Made by a program: the position numbers and the translations under genes
In this document: one piece after another, positions 17,568-26,079 of the stretch
Position numbering within the stretch: position 1 is the first letter of the stretch
Layout of the letters: every line of letters starts with the position of its first letter
Assembly: GCA_045586385.1 (NCBI GenBank)
Contig: JAZNAE010000026.1
Span: 62,001 to 126,000 of the forward strand
Direction of reading: 5' to 3'
Origin: Suilimivivens sp045586385
GTDB lineage: Bacteria; Bacillota; Clostridia; Lachnospirales; Lachnospiraceae
DNA length: 64,000 nt
Notes under the pieces: model-generated
The model's database searches: none
Told to the model about the DNA's origin: nothing
What the model saw: the letters and a program-made list of their open reading frames with translations, nothing else

Positions 17568-18097
17568 CCGCTACATCCTGCACACTTATTGTTTGACTCT
17601 GTCACATCCTCACTCCCCACACCTACAGGGCTTGTAAGAAGGCAGATAGCTTGGGACGAAATTCCTTCCCCTGTCCCCGTAAAGCCAAGCCCCTCTTCCG
17701 TGGTAGCCTTCACATTCACCTGATTTACATCAATGCCAAGGGCATCCGCAATATTGGCACGCATAGTATCGATATGGGGACGCATCTTTGGCGCCTGTGC
17801 GATAATGGTTGCATCTATATTTTCAACAAAAAACAAATTCTCTTCCAAAAGCTTCCCTACCTGCACAAGTAAGTCAATGGATGAAATCCCTTTATAAGCA
17901 GGGTCCGTATCCGGAAAATGCTTCCCTATATCGCCAAGGGCTGCTGCCCCTAAAAGAGCATCCATGATTGCATGTAAAAGCACATCCGCATCGGAGTGTC
18001 CAAGAAGTCCCTTTTCATAAGGAATTTCCACGCCACCGACAATCATCTTACGTCCCTCTACCAATTTATGAACATCATATCCCATTCCGATTCTCAT
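17552..18097 (-). CDS. ispF: 2-C-methyl-D-erythritol 2,4-cyclodiphosphate synthase
   Basis: The fifth step of the MEP isoprenoid pathway, releasing CMP to give MEcPP. MRIGMGYDVHKL supplies the zinc ligands Asp8 and His10, GHSDADVLLHAIMDALLG the third ligand His and substrate-binding residues, and ATTEEGLGFTG the end of the fold. The protein has 181 residues against the usual 155-160. The extra C-terminal tail contains three cysteines (NKCAGCSGC) and overlaps the start of the next gene. This tail may be a by-product of the overlap or a metal-binding appendix. Confidence 0.95.
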   Translation of the reverse strand: MRIGMGYDVHKLVEGRKMIVGGVEIPYEKGLLGHSDADVLLHAIMDALLGAAALGDIGKHFPDTDPAYKGISSIDLLVQVGKLLEENLFFVENIDATIIAQAPKMRPHIDTMRANIADALGIDVNQVNVKATTEEGLGFTGTGEGISSQAICLLTSPVGVGSEDVTESNNKCAGCSGCSRA

Positions 18098-18213
18098 ATT
18101 TCTTCTCCTTTTCCGGGTGAAATCCCCTTCTTTCCATCCTTATAAAAATACCTGTCACATTGTTATTTATTATAGCATATAATATCAGCAATCAATCTTT
18201 TTAGGAAAATAAT

Positions 18214-18864
18214 TTGAAAAAAATCTTAATTGCCGGTTATCCTGACTTAACCAAAAACTATGAAGCTGCACTTACCTGCCTTGGCGCAGAGTGCATTACT
18301 TCCCTGCACGTTCCGGACATTTTCTGCTACGATGGACTCATCCTTCCCGGAGGCGGTGACATTGATCCGAAACTGTTCGGGCAGCTAAACCAAGGCTCCC
18401 ACGACATTGATCCCAAACTTGACAGGCTGCAAATGGCCATCCTACAAGAATTTGTCATCTATCAAAAACCCATTCTCGGCATCTGCAAAGGCATGCAGTT
18501 AATCAATATCTTTTTCGGTGGTGATATCTATCAACATTTAACCACTTATAAATCCCACCAATATGACGAAAAAGACCAAATTCACGAAACATACGCCAAA
18601 GAAGGCAGCCTTTTATATCATCTGTATGGAGAACATTTCACTGTCAACAGTGCCCACCATCAAGGGGTACATTCTCCGGGACAAAACATCAAATATATCC
18701 AGCACTGCCCTGACGGCGTAGTGGAAGGTCTCGTGCACACCTATCTTCCCATTGTTGGCCTGCAATGGCATCCGGAGCGTATGTGCTTTGCCCATAAAAG
18801 AGAAGATACCGTAGATGGTTCTCTCCTTCTTGCCTCTTTCCTTAATTCTTTTCATCAAGCTTAA
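18214..18864 (+). CDS. Class I glutamine amidotransferase-like peptidase (C26, PuuD type)
   Basis: A 216-residue hydrolase of the gamma-glutamyl-gamma-aminobutyrate hydrolase family, which cleaves gamma-glutamyl amides. LPGGGDIDP precedes the nucleophile elbow GICKGMQ (catalytic Cys), and the His-Glu pair is in LQWHPERM. It probably starts at TTG (18214), with TTAGGA upstream; no ATG start is available at the same place. It is divergent from ispF, and its last 23 bases overlap the 3' end of bioY on the other strand. The substrate is not known; degradation of polyamine or other gamma-glutamyl compounds is the family precedent. Confidence 0.85.
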   Translation: MKKILIAGYPDLTKNYEAALTCLGAECITSLHVPDIFCYDGLILPGGGDIDPKLFGQLNQGSHDIDPKLDRLQMAILQEFVIYQKPILGICKGMQLINIFFGGDIYQHLTTYKSHQYDEKDQIHETYAKEGSLLYHLYGEHFTVNSAHHQGVHSPGQNIKYIQHCPDGVVEGLVHTYLPIVGLQWHPERMCFAHKREDTVDGSLLLASFLNSFHQA

Positions 18865-19408
18865 GTACCCATATCAGTCTTTTTCGAAATACCATAACCA
18901 GACAAATCTTGATGGTATCGGGAATCACAAAAGGTAGCACACAGGTGATGATTACCGCTGATAACGCTACCGGGCCTGTGCTTTGTCCGTATAAAAACAC
19001 AAACCATGCGGTTCCGAATGCATAGCAAATCAAAATACCTATGACCATGGATAGTGCAAGTACCACATCCTTCTTCCCAAATATTTTTTCCGCATGCCAC
19101 ATAAATAATGCAGAGACCAAAAAGCCCAGCATATAGCCGCCGGTTACATCAAAGAGTCTCCCGATTCCGCCCATGAAACCGGAAAAAACAGGAAGACCGA
19201 CAGCCCCCATCAGCAAGTAAAGTACTACCGCTAATGTCCCTCTTCTGCCGCCAAGTACAGCCACTGCCAAAAATACGGCAAAGGTCTGCATGGTAAAGGG
19301 AACGGCTGTTGGAACAGATATCCACGAGCATATCACAATGAGCACCGAAAACAATGCCACATAAGCCATATCAATTGTCTTCATCCTCTTGCTGCCCGTT
19401 CCTTTCAT
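18842..19408 (-). CDS. bioY: BioY family biotin transporter (ECF substrate-binding subunit)
   Basis: A small membrane protein of 188 residues with about six hydrophobic segments. The family signature GGRRGTLAVVLYLLMGAVGLPVF and the later GRLFDVTGGYMLGF are clear. BioY binds biotin and works with a shared ECF energising module (EcfA/A'/T), which is not in this window. No BirA operator was recognised upstream. The gene converges on and overlaps the C26 peptidase gene. The membrane metallopeptidase gene lies 12 bases upstream, so the two may share a transcript. Confidence 0.92.
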   Translation of the reverse strand: MKGTGSKRMKTIDMAYVALFSVLIVICSWISVPTAVPFTMQTFAVFLAVAVLGGRRGTLAVVLYLLMGAVGLPVFSGFMGGIGRLFDVTGGYMLGFLVSALFMWHAEKIFGKKDVVLALSMVIGILICYAFGTAWFVFLYGQSTGPVALSAVIITCVLPFVIPDTIKICLVMVFRKRLIWVLKLDEKN

Positions 19409-19420
19409 TTCATTATCCTC

Positions 19421-20074
19421 TTATCTTCTTATCTGTTCTTCAATAAACCGGACATCCTCCGGCCTTATATATCCCACCTTGTGATAGGAAAATCCAAGTT
19501 TCGTCTCTATTACCTTATAGCCGCGTTGCAAATACTCCCCGAATCCGAAATAAACTGCCGCCGTATCCGTAAGCACCTCATTCTTCAGCGTATCAGAAAA
19601 ATGAATTCCATGATAATACAAATATAAATGCATCACTTCATGGGCTAGCACCGCTGTAATTACCTCAGGCGTATAAAACTCATGAAGCTGCAAGTTAATG
19701 GTGGTAAACGCTCCGTTGGTCGAAATATTTCCGGCATACTCCTTTGTATAATCATCCTGAAACTGCAAACGGATGTATTGTCCGTCAATCCCCACATGGG
19801 CTGCAATGTCACAAAGAAGTTTTCGCAGTGCCACTTCGTTTTGCAAATTATCTGTAAGTAGTCTCATCAGATTCTCCGGTGCTACATAACGCTTCCCCGG
19901 ACTTTTTCTTCTTTTTTGTAATAAGGAAACAGCCTCGATAATTTGCGTCCTGTCTACTTTACTAAGCGCACCGGCCGGTAGCGGTGCCTGTTTTAAAACA
20001 AACCGCTTTATCAAAAAATAAATAAATCCGATTACGGTCAGTATTTCAAAAATCGTATTCAAAGAAAATGACAT
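19421..20074 (-). CDS. Membrane-anchored HExxH zinc metallopeptidase-like protein
   Basis: This 217-residue protein has an N-terminal hydrophobic segment (residues 8-22), a basic stretch, and a zinc-binding motif HEVMH inside VLAHEVMHLYLYYHG. A downstream ENxxD-like NEVLTD supplies a candidate third ligand Glu, giving a gluzincin arrangement. The region between the anchor and the motif (about 40-130) is not recognisable. The active site would face whichever side the single helix leaves it on; this was not determined. It sits between a Uup-type ATPase gene and bioY on one strand, with gaps of 12-15 bases. No specific substrate can be proposed. Confidence 0.65.
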   Translation of the reverse strand: MSFSLNTIFEILTVIGFIYFLIKRFVLKQAPLPAGALSKVDRTQIIEAVSLLQKRRKSPGKRYVAPENLMRLLTDNLQNEVALRKLLCDIAAHVGIDGQYIRLQFQDDYTKEYAGNISTNGAFTTINLQLHEFYTPEVITAVLAHEVMHLYLYYHGIHFSDTLKNEVLTDTAAVYFGFGEYLQRGYKVIETKLGFSYHKVGYIRPEDVRFIEEQIRR

Positions 20075-20088
20075 ATTCGCTCCCCATG

Positions 20089-21948
20089 TTACTGTGCATC
20101 AATCTTTGCTTTCAAATCCTCCAGATACATCCACCTGTCCATCTTCTCATCCAGCATCTGCTGTGTTTTCTCTTTCTCTGCGGTATACTCATTTAGTTTT
20201 ACAAAGTCTGTCGCTGATTTTAGTATCTTACTTTCCAGCATTTCTATTTTTTCTTCCAAAGCAGCAATCTCATCCTCGATGACTTCATATTCCCGCTGCT
20301 CCTTATAGGAAAATTTCAGTTTTGTAGAGGGGCTCTTCCACTCCTTCTTAGATGTTCCTACACCCGGCACCTGACCGTCTGATGTGGCTGCCTTTGACGC
20401 TCTTTTCTGACCGTCCGTAGTGCTCACACCTACTGCCTGCTCCATCTCAGATGCTTTCCTGCGGTAATCAGTATAACCGCCTTCGTACTGCTTGATTTGC
20501 CCATTTTCTTCAAAAGCAAAAATTCTTCTTACCACACGGTCTAAGAAATATCTGTCATGCGATACTACAATCACAATTCCCGGAAATCTGTCCAGGTAAT
20601 CCTCTAAAACAGTCAGTGTGGCAATATCAAGATCATTTGTAGGCTCGTCTAAAATAAGGACATTGGGTGCCCCCATCAGTACCTTTAACAAATTCAGCCT
20701 GCGTCTCTCTCCGCCGGATAGTTTCTTTAAAAGTCCATACTGGTCTTTTCCTTCAAATAAAAACCGTTCAAGCATTTGGGATGCGGATATGCTTCCGTCC
20801 TCTGTCTGTACATACTCCGCCACATCTTTGATATAGTCAATTACCTTTTGATCCGGTGGCATTTCCGTCTCTGTGAGTTCCTGTGCATAGTATCCGATTT
20901 TCACGGTCTGTCCGATGACAATTTCTCCGTTATCCGGTTTACTCTCCCCGATAATCATCTTCATCAATGTGGATTTACCGCTACCGTTTTTACCCACAAA
21001 CCCGATTCTATCATCCTTTAAGAACACATAAGTAAAATCCTTTAAAAGCACTTTATCATCAAAACTTTTACTGATGCCGGTAAGCTCTACGGTAGTCTTT
21101 CCAAGGCGTGATGCCACGGACTGTAATTCCACTTTAGAATCAAATACCGGTGCGTCTGCGTTTTTCAATTCTTCATATCTCTCAAGCCTTGCCTTTTGCT
21201 TAGTAGTTCTGGCGCGGGCACCGCGCTTCACCCATTCCAGTTCTTTCCGCAAAATAGACTGACGCTTTCTTTCTGAGGCAAGCATATCTTCTTCCCTTGC
21301 TGCTTTTAGTTCCAGATACCCCGAATAATTTGCCTGATAAGAATAAATTTTCCCTTTGTCTATTTCGATAATCCTATCGGAAACACTGTCCAAAAAATAA
21401 CGGTCATGCGTTACCATTAAAATAGCACCGCTTCTTTTCTTAAGCTGTTCCTCCAGCCAGTCTGCCATATCAGCATCCAAATGGTTTGTCGGTTCATCCA
21501 GTATCAGTAAATCCGAAGGAGCAAGAAGCGCTGCCACCAGTGCCAGTCTTTTCCGTTCGCCGCCGGATAACACACCGCATTTTGCATCAAAATCAGACAC
21601 ACCCAGTCTTGTCAGCATGGACTTTGCTTCCACTTCCAATGTCCCTACATCTTCATAACCGGTGCTACTCTCTCTTCTCTTTTTCAGTACTGCTTCCAGC
21701 ACGGTTTCGTCTTCCTCAAACTGAGGAAGCTGGGGCAGGTAACTGACTACCACATGACTTGCAAAGGTCACTGTTCCCTCATCCGTATCCTCAAGTCCCG
21801 CAATCATTTTTAGAAGCGTTGATTTTCCGGTACCATTAATGCCGATAATCCCTACTTTTTCCCCATTCTGCATAAAAAAAGAGGTTTCATCAAAGAGTTT
21901 TCTTTCACCGTATGCCTTTGTCATATTCTCTATGGATAAAATCGTCAT
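20089..21948 (-). CDS. ABC-F family ATPase, Uup-like
   Basis: A soluble protein with two ATPase cassettes and no membrane segments, 619 residues. The ATG at 21948 follows AGGA at good spacing; a longer frame reaches 22005 but adds unlikely sequence. Cassette 1 has GINGTGKST, LSGGERKRLAL and DEPTNHLD; cassette 2 has GKNGSGKST, LSGGERRRLNL and DEPTNDLD. The C-terminus is a charged coiled coil of about 80 residues, the extra domain of the Uup/Rrp2-like branch. ABC-F proteins act on the ribosome; Uup homologues bind DNA or ribosomes and affect precise excision. No resistance-type long linker was seen, so a housekeeping role is more likely than antibiotic protection. Confidence 0.9.
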   Translation of the reverse strand: MTILSIENMTKAYGERKLFDETSFFMQNGEKVGIIGINGTGKSTLLKMIAGLEDTDEGTVTFASHVVVSYLPQLPQFEEDETVLEAVLKKRRESSTGYEDVGTLEVEAKSMLTRLGVSDFDAKCGVLSGGERKRLALVAALLAPSDLLILDEPTNHLDADMADWLEEQLKKRSGAILMVTHDRYFLDSVSDRIIEIDKGKIYSYQANYSGYLELKAAREEDMLASERKRQSILRKELEWVKRGARARTTKQKARLERYEELKNADAPVFDSKVELQSVASRLGKTTVELTGISKSFDDKVLLKDFTYVFLKDDRIGFVGKNGSGKSTLMKMIIGESKPDNGEIVIGQTVKIGYYAQELTETEMPPDQKVIDYIKDVAEYVQTEDGSISASQMLERFLFEGKDQYGLLKKLSGGERRRLNLLKVLMGAPNVLILDEPTNDLDIATLTVLEDYLDRFPGIVIVVSHDRYFLDRVVRRIFAFEENGQIKQYEGGYTDYRRKASEMEQAVGVSTTDGQKRASKAATSDGQVPGVGTSKKEWKSPSTKLKFSYKEQREYEVIEDEIAALEEKIEMLESKILKSATDFVKLNEYTAEKEKTQQMLDEKMDRWMYLEDLKAKIDAQ

Positions 21949-22093
21949 TGTCAAATCCTGCCTTTCAAACAAATACAGTATACACATTTTTGTCTCACGG
22001 CTCAATAGGAATTATGCCGTCCTTCCCATGCATTTTCTCCTCTCCAAAGGGAAATACTACCATCAAATTTCTTAAAGCTATAGGAGGACATTT

Positions 22094-23077
22094 ATGTGCA
22101 CAGCAATTACTTATCACACCAAAGACCATTATTTTGGCCGCAATCTGGATTTGGAATATTCTTATGAGGAAACCATCACCATTGCGTCACGGAATTTTCC
22201 TCTCCATTTTCGTGAAGTCCCCACACTGAAAACTCACTATGCCATGATTGGGATGGCATATGTAAAGGATAACTATCCTCTCTACTATGATGCCACCAAT
22301 GAAAAAGGGCTCTCCATGGCAGGCCTGAACTTTCCTGATAATGCCTACTATCCTGAGATAACGGAAGGTAAGGAAAACGTATCTCCATTTGAACTGATTC
22401 CGTACCTGCTGGGACAATGTGCCACTGTCTGCGAAGCCAAAAAACTTCTTGCAAAAATAAACCTTGCAAACATTCCTTTCAGTAGCGAACTCCCCTTATC
22501 TCCCCTGCACTGGCTGATTGCAGATGACAAGGAATCCGTTACTTTGGAAGCAACAAAGGAAGGCTTATTGGTCTACACAAACCCTGTAGGTGTTTTAACC
22601 AATAATCCTCCCTTTCCTATTCAACTGTTTCATTTAAACAACTATATGTCTTTATCCGTAAAGCCTCCTTATAACACATTTTCCAAAAATCTCCATCTGG
22701 AAAGCTACAGCCGCGGCATGGGTGCTCTGGGCCTTCCCGGCGATTTATCTTCCTCATCACGATTCGTCCGTGCTGCCTTTGCCAAACAAAACTCTGTAAG
22801 CGGCACATCCGAATCCGAAAGCTTAAGCCAGTTTTTTCACATATTGGATAATGTAAACCACCTGCGTGGTCTTGTGGAAGTAAAGGATAGAGAATATGAA
22901 ATCACCGTATATTCTTCCTGCTGCAATACCACAAAAGGAATTTATTATTATACCACGTATGAAAACCGGCAAATTACGGGTATTGACATGCATATGGAAG
23001 ATATCAGCCGTAACAAATTAATCTCTTATCCCCTGCTTACCGGCCAACGGATTTATATGCAGAACAATTATGTCTGA
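22094..23077 (+). CDS. Choloylglycine hydrolase family protein (probable bile salt hydrolase)
   Basis: A 327-residue Ntn-hydrolase that in gut bacteria deconjugates glycine- or taurine-linked bile acids. Met1 is followed by the nucleophile Cys2 (MCTAIT). The other active-site positions are conserved: Arg16 and Asp19 in FGRNLDLEYS, Asn79 in AGLNFP, Asn171 in LTNNPPF and Arg223 in SSSRFVRAAF. This set fits bile salt hydrolase and also penicillin V acylase, which cannot be fully separated by eye; the GRNxDxEYS and TNNP forms lean toward the former. AGGAGG lies seven bases before the ATG. There is no signal peptide, so it is cytosolic. It is divergent from the ABC-F gene and convergent with the ZIP gene. 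Confidence 0.88.
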   Translation: MCTAITYHTKDHYFGRNLDLEYSYEETITIASRNFPLHFREVPTLKTHYAMIGMAYVKDNYPLYYDATNEKGLSMAGLNFPDNAYYPEITEGKENVSPFELIPYLLGQCATVCEAKKLLAKINLANIPFSSELPLSPLHWLIADDKESVTLEATKEGLLVYTNPVGVLTNNPPFPIQLFHLNNYMSLSVKPPYNTFSKNLHLESYSRGMGALGLPGDLSSSSRFVRAAFAKQNSVSGTSESESLSQFFHILDNVNHLRGLVEVKDREYEITVYSSCCNTTKGIYYYTTYENRQITGIDMHMEDISRNKLISYPLLTGQRIYMQNNYV

Positions 23078-23088
23078 TATTCCGGTCC

Positions 23089-23853
23089 TTATTCCAGATA
23101 AAAACTCATTGCCAGCATCAGACAAAAGCCAACTAAAAGTGCATAGGTTGCACCTCGCTCACTTCCGTGTGCATGGGTTTCCGGAATCATCTCATCACTG
23201 ATGACGTAAAGCATGGTTCCTCCTGCAAATGCCAGGGCAAAAGGTAAAATAGCGGAAGATAAACTGACTGCAAAGAAACCAAACAAGGTTCCAAGCACCT
23301 CTACAATACCTGTTATCAGAGCCGTCACAAAAGTTCTTCCATGACTCATTCCCGCTGCCAGCATGGGAGCGATAATCACCATTCCCTCCGGAATATTCTG
23401 AAGTGCAATACCGCCTGCAATTAAAAGTGCCTCCGACACATCTCCTGTGCCGAAACCCACGCCCGCCGCAATTCCTTCCGGCAGATTGTGAATGGCAATG
23501 GCCATCACAAACAAAAGAACTTTGTTAAGCTGCTCTGTCTTATCGGGATGTGCCTCCTGATCCACACCTGCCAGTTTGTGCAAATGCGGCACTATTTTAT
23601 CTATTAAGTTAAGGCAAAATGCTCCGCAAAAAATTCCCAAGACTGTCATCGGCAGGGCAAATACGCTATCACTGCCATATTCAAGTGATGGTATTATCAA
23701 ACCGATGATTGCTGCCGCAAGCATTACTCCTGCCGCAAAAGCAAGCACAATATCACTGAATGCATGTGAAATTTTTTTAAAAGCAAATCCACCAAGAGCA
23801 CCGATTACTGTTGCACCGCCTACTCCAAGGGCTGTCAATAAAACCATTTGCAT
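23089..23853 (-). CDS. ZIP family divalent metal transporter
   Basis: A membrane protein of 254 residues with about eight hydrophobic segments. The two metal-site helices carry HNLPEGIAAGVGFG and IALQNIPEGMVI, the ZIP/ZupT signatures that move Zn2+, Fe2+ or Mn2+ into the cytoplasm. A His-containing loop between them (VPHLHKLAGVDQEAHPD) is usual for the family. The metal cannot be told. It converges on the bile salt hydrolase gene with an 11-base gap. Confidence 0.9.
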   Translation of the reverse strand: MQMVLLTALGVGGATVIGALGGFAFKKISHAFSDIVLAFAAGVMLAAAIIGLIIPSLEYGSDSVFALPMTVLGIFCGAFCLNLIDKIVPHLHKLAGVDQEAHPDKTEQLNKVLLFVMAIAIHNLPEGIAAGVGFGTGDVSEALLIAGGIALQNIPEGMVIIAPMLAAGMSHGRTFVTALITGIVEVLGTLFGFFAVSLSSAILPFALAFAGGTMLYVISDEMIPETHAHGSERGATYALLVGFCLMLAMSFYLE

Positions 23854-23894
23854 ACTGTCAGTTCCTCATTGCTTTCTATCAACTATATATATCC

Positions 23895-25052
23895 CTATAA
23901 ACTTCCCATAATGAAATTATAAATATTCACATAAGTAGGTGCATCATAATGCAATCCGTCAAGCAGACGATATCCATTTTCCACAAGCCATGTATAAGTG
24001 TCAATCCAGTTAACACCGATTAGCATTCCCGGCACATTGGTATTAAAGGTATCCACCTCTTCCTTTGTGGTATAAGGATTTTCCCAAACAGGATTTACAG
24101 ATACCAAATAAGTGGTTGCACCTCTCTGTGCCCACTCAGCCGCCTTTGTGTTAATGGTTCCCACATATTGTCTGTAATGCTCCGGATCATTAACCCCCAT
24201 GTTAATAACTACCTTTGTTCCTTTTCCCACATATTTATCAAACTTGGGAATTGCTTTCTCAGAAAACCATGTATATTCTTTTGAGTTCTCACAAACCCAC
24301 ATACAACCGTTCTCGCCTATTGCTTCCTTCATCTGCACGCATCTGGAATCTCCCACCATAATAATTCCTGCAGGCGTTACCGCTTGCTCGGCAGGTTGGG
24401 CTGTCTGCACCTGTTGGGCTACAGGCGGAGCCACCTGTGCCTGCTGGGCCGCAGGCTGAGTTTCTTGTGATTGCTCTGCTACCGGTGCCGGTGGTATTTC
24501 TACCTTTGTCTCCGACAAGTACTTATTACTTATATAAGCCGGACTTTCGTCTATCATAACCTGATACCAACCGGTATCTGCCTGACCTGTAGTTTCTATC
24601 TGCTGGGCCATGGCAATATGACTGATCACCTCATACTCAGTACTTGGTCCTCTTCTGACATTGACGGCATTGGTGGCATACATTACCTTCGGTTGCTCAA
24701 ACACCACTACTGTTTCAGTCACTTCTTTGCTATCTTCCTGCACGGCCTCTTCTTGTTCCACCGTTTCCGGTGCTGTTTCTTCCTGTGTTACCACTTCCGG
24801 TGCTGCTTCTTCCCGTGCTACCGCTTCCGGTGCTACTTCTTCCTGTGCCGCTTCTTCCTGTGTAGCCTCTTCCTTTTCTACTTCTTCGTTTTCTGTTTCT
24901 GTCGTTTCCGCTTCTGCATTTGCTTCTTCATTTACAGCTTCTTTTGCCGTTTCTTCGTTTGTGATTTCTTCTGTAACCTTTTGTTCTTTGCTACCACAAG
25001 CAGTCATTAACAGACATGTCAACAAAACTACTGCTACCACTTTTCTTTTCAT
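23895..25052 (-). CDS. SH3b-SGNH lipoprotein, probable cell-wall or glycan esterase
   Basis: A 385-residue secreted lipoprotein. The signal peptide ends in LLMTAC with lipid-modified Cys19. Residues 25-110 are a Glu/Ala/Thr-rich spacer with degenerate EExAPExVxQ repeats. Residues 120-182 are a bacterial SH3 domain (VNVRRGPSTEYEVI). A Gln/Pro/Ala linker precedes the SGNH-like domain from 228. Its blocks are MVGDSR (Ser236 candidate nucleophile), NMGVND and DGLHYD. The ATG overlaps the stop of the acyltransferase gene by four bases (ATGA). The pairing with an acyltransferase 3 suggests O-acetyl transfer to or from an envelope polymer, as in OatA/PatB-type systems. The substrate is unknown. Confidence 0.82.
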   Translation of the reverse strand: MKRKVVAVVLLTCLLMTACGSKEQKVTEEITNEETAKEAVNEEANAEAETTETENEEVEKEEATQEEAAQEEVAPEAVAREEAAPEVVTQEETAPETVEQEEAVQEDSKEVTETVVVFEQPKVMYATNAVNVRRGPSTEYEVISHIAMAQQIETTGQADTGWYQVMIDESPAYISNKYLSETKVEIPPAPVAEQSQETQPAAQQAQVAPPVAQQVQTAQPAEQAVTPAGIIMVGDSRCVQMKEAIGENGCMWVCENSKEYTWFSEKAIPKFDKYVGKGTKVVINMGVNDPEHYRQYVGTINTKAAEWAQRGATTYLVSVNPVWENPYTTKEEVDTFNTNVPGMLIGVNWIDTYTWLVENGYRLLDGLHYDAPTYVNIYNFIMGSL

Positions 25053-26041
25053 GCTAATTTACTACCTCTCCCTCGGTCTATAACTTTTGTAATCCAGTCC
25101 ACAAGTTTCGTAAAAACAAAACCAATCAATACTGCCACCACCAGTGTAATACATCCCACAACGATTGCCAAATTTCTATATCCCAATTCTTCATCTAATT
25201 TAAAAATGATAAAGTAAAACAATCTGGTATGCAACAGATAAATAAACACTGAATAGGTTCCCAATATTCCTACAATATAATCTAAGGAAATAATACGGAC
25301 GATTCTGTGATTCTTTATCCTTTTTCCAATCATGGAAAGGAAAAGACACATTTCCATCATACATACGGTGAATAATATACTTGTGGCATTTTCCCATGAT
25401 AATTTTGCTGTTTCCATATACTTAAAATAGCAAAAACGCATCGCCACAAAACTTGCCGGGAGTATGATTACCCGGCTATACCATTTCTTCCACAAATCAA
25501 ATTTCCACTTTTCGAGCTCTGCATAAAACACGCCTACCACAAAAGCCATGTTGGATACAAACCAAAAATCCTGATATCCTAAAGAAAACAAATGCCATGA
25601 GTACACTGCAACTCCTGTTGTAAGCAGTACCTTTCTAAGTATTTTTATTTTCCAAAACACCATAAACAAAATGTAGAATAAAAACAGGTTTGCCATAAAC
25701 CAATAATGATACCCTGTTAAAAAATCAAACCATCCCTGTTTATCCAATGGATTCCCATCAACAATCACCAGTGTACCGATTAATACTATGTATGGAAGAT
25801 ATGCTGATGAAAAACGATTCCATAAAAAACGTCCGTCTACTCCTCTTTTTTCTGTTGCCTTTACAAGTCCATACCCGGACAGCATAAAAAAAATGTCCAC
25901 CCCATATACTCCGAGCGTCATAAACCACGCCCTAAGCATGGGATTTTCAGGCTCCACATACATCCATCCGGCATAGTGAGATGCAATTACCATCAATATC
26001 GCAAGGCCTCTAAACCACTTTGATATACCTTTTGAAAGCAT
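25049..26041 (-). CDS. Acyltransferase 3 family membrane protein
   Basis: A 330-residue integral membrane protein with about ten hydrophobic segments, of the OafA/OatA type, which brings acyl groups (usually acetyl) across the membrane to glycans. RGLAILMVIASHYAGW contains the conserved His, and YGVDIFFMLSGYGLVK the second signature. The ATG at 26041 has GAGGAA at good spacing and is preferred over one at 26065. The fused extracellular SGNH domain that OatA carries is missing, but the next gene encodes a lipoprotein with that domain and overlaps by four bases. The two together may be a split version of such an enzyme. Confidence 0.85.
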   Translation of the reverse strand: MLSKGISKWFRGLAILMVIASHYAGWMYVEPENPMLRAWFMTLGVYGVDIFFMLSGYGLVKATEKRGVDGRFLWNRFSSAYLPYIVLIGTLVIVDGNPLDKQGWFDFLTGYHYWFMANLFLFYILFMVFWKIKILRKVLLTTGVAVYSWHLFSLGYQDFWFVSNMAFVVGVFYAELEKWKFDLWKKWYSRVIILPASFVAMRFCYFKYMETAKLSWENATSILFTVCMMEMCLFLSMIGKRIKNHRIVRIISLDYIVGILGTYSVFIYLLHTRLFYFIIFKLDEELGYRNLAIVVGCITLVVAVLIGFVFTKLVDWITKVIDRGRGSKLA

Positions 26042-26079
26042 TGTTTCCTCGCAATCTGCCGCCATACGGCTCTCTTTAA

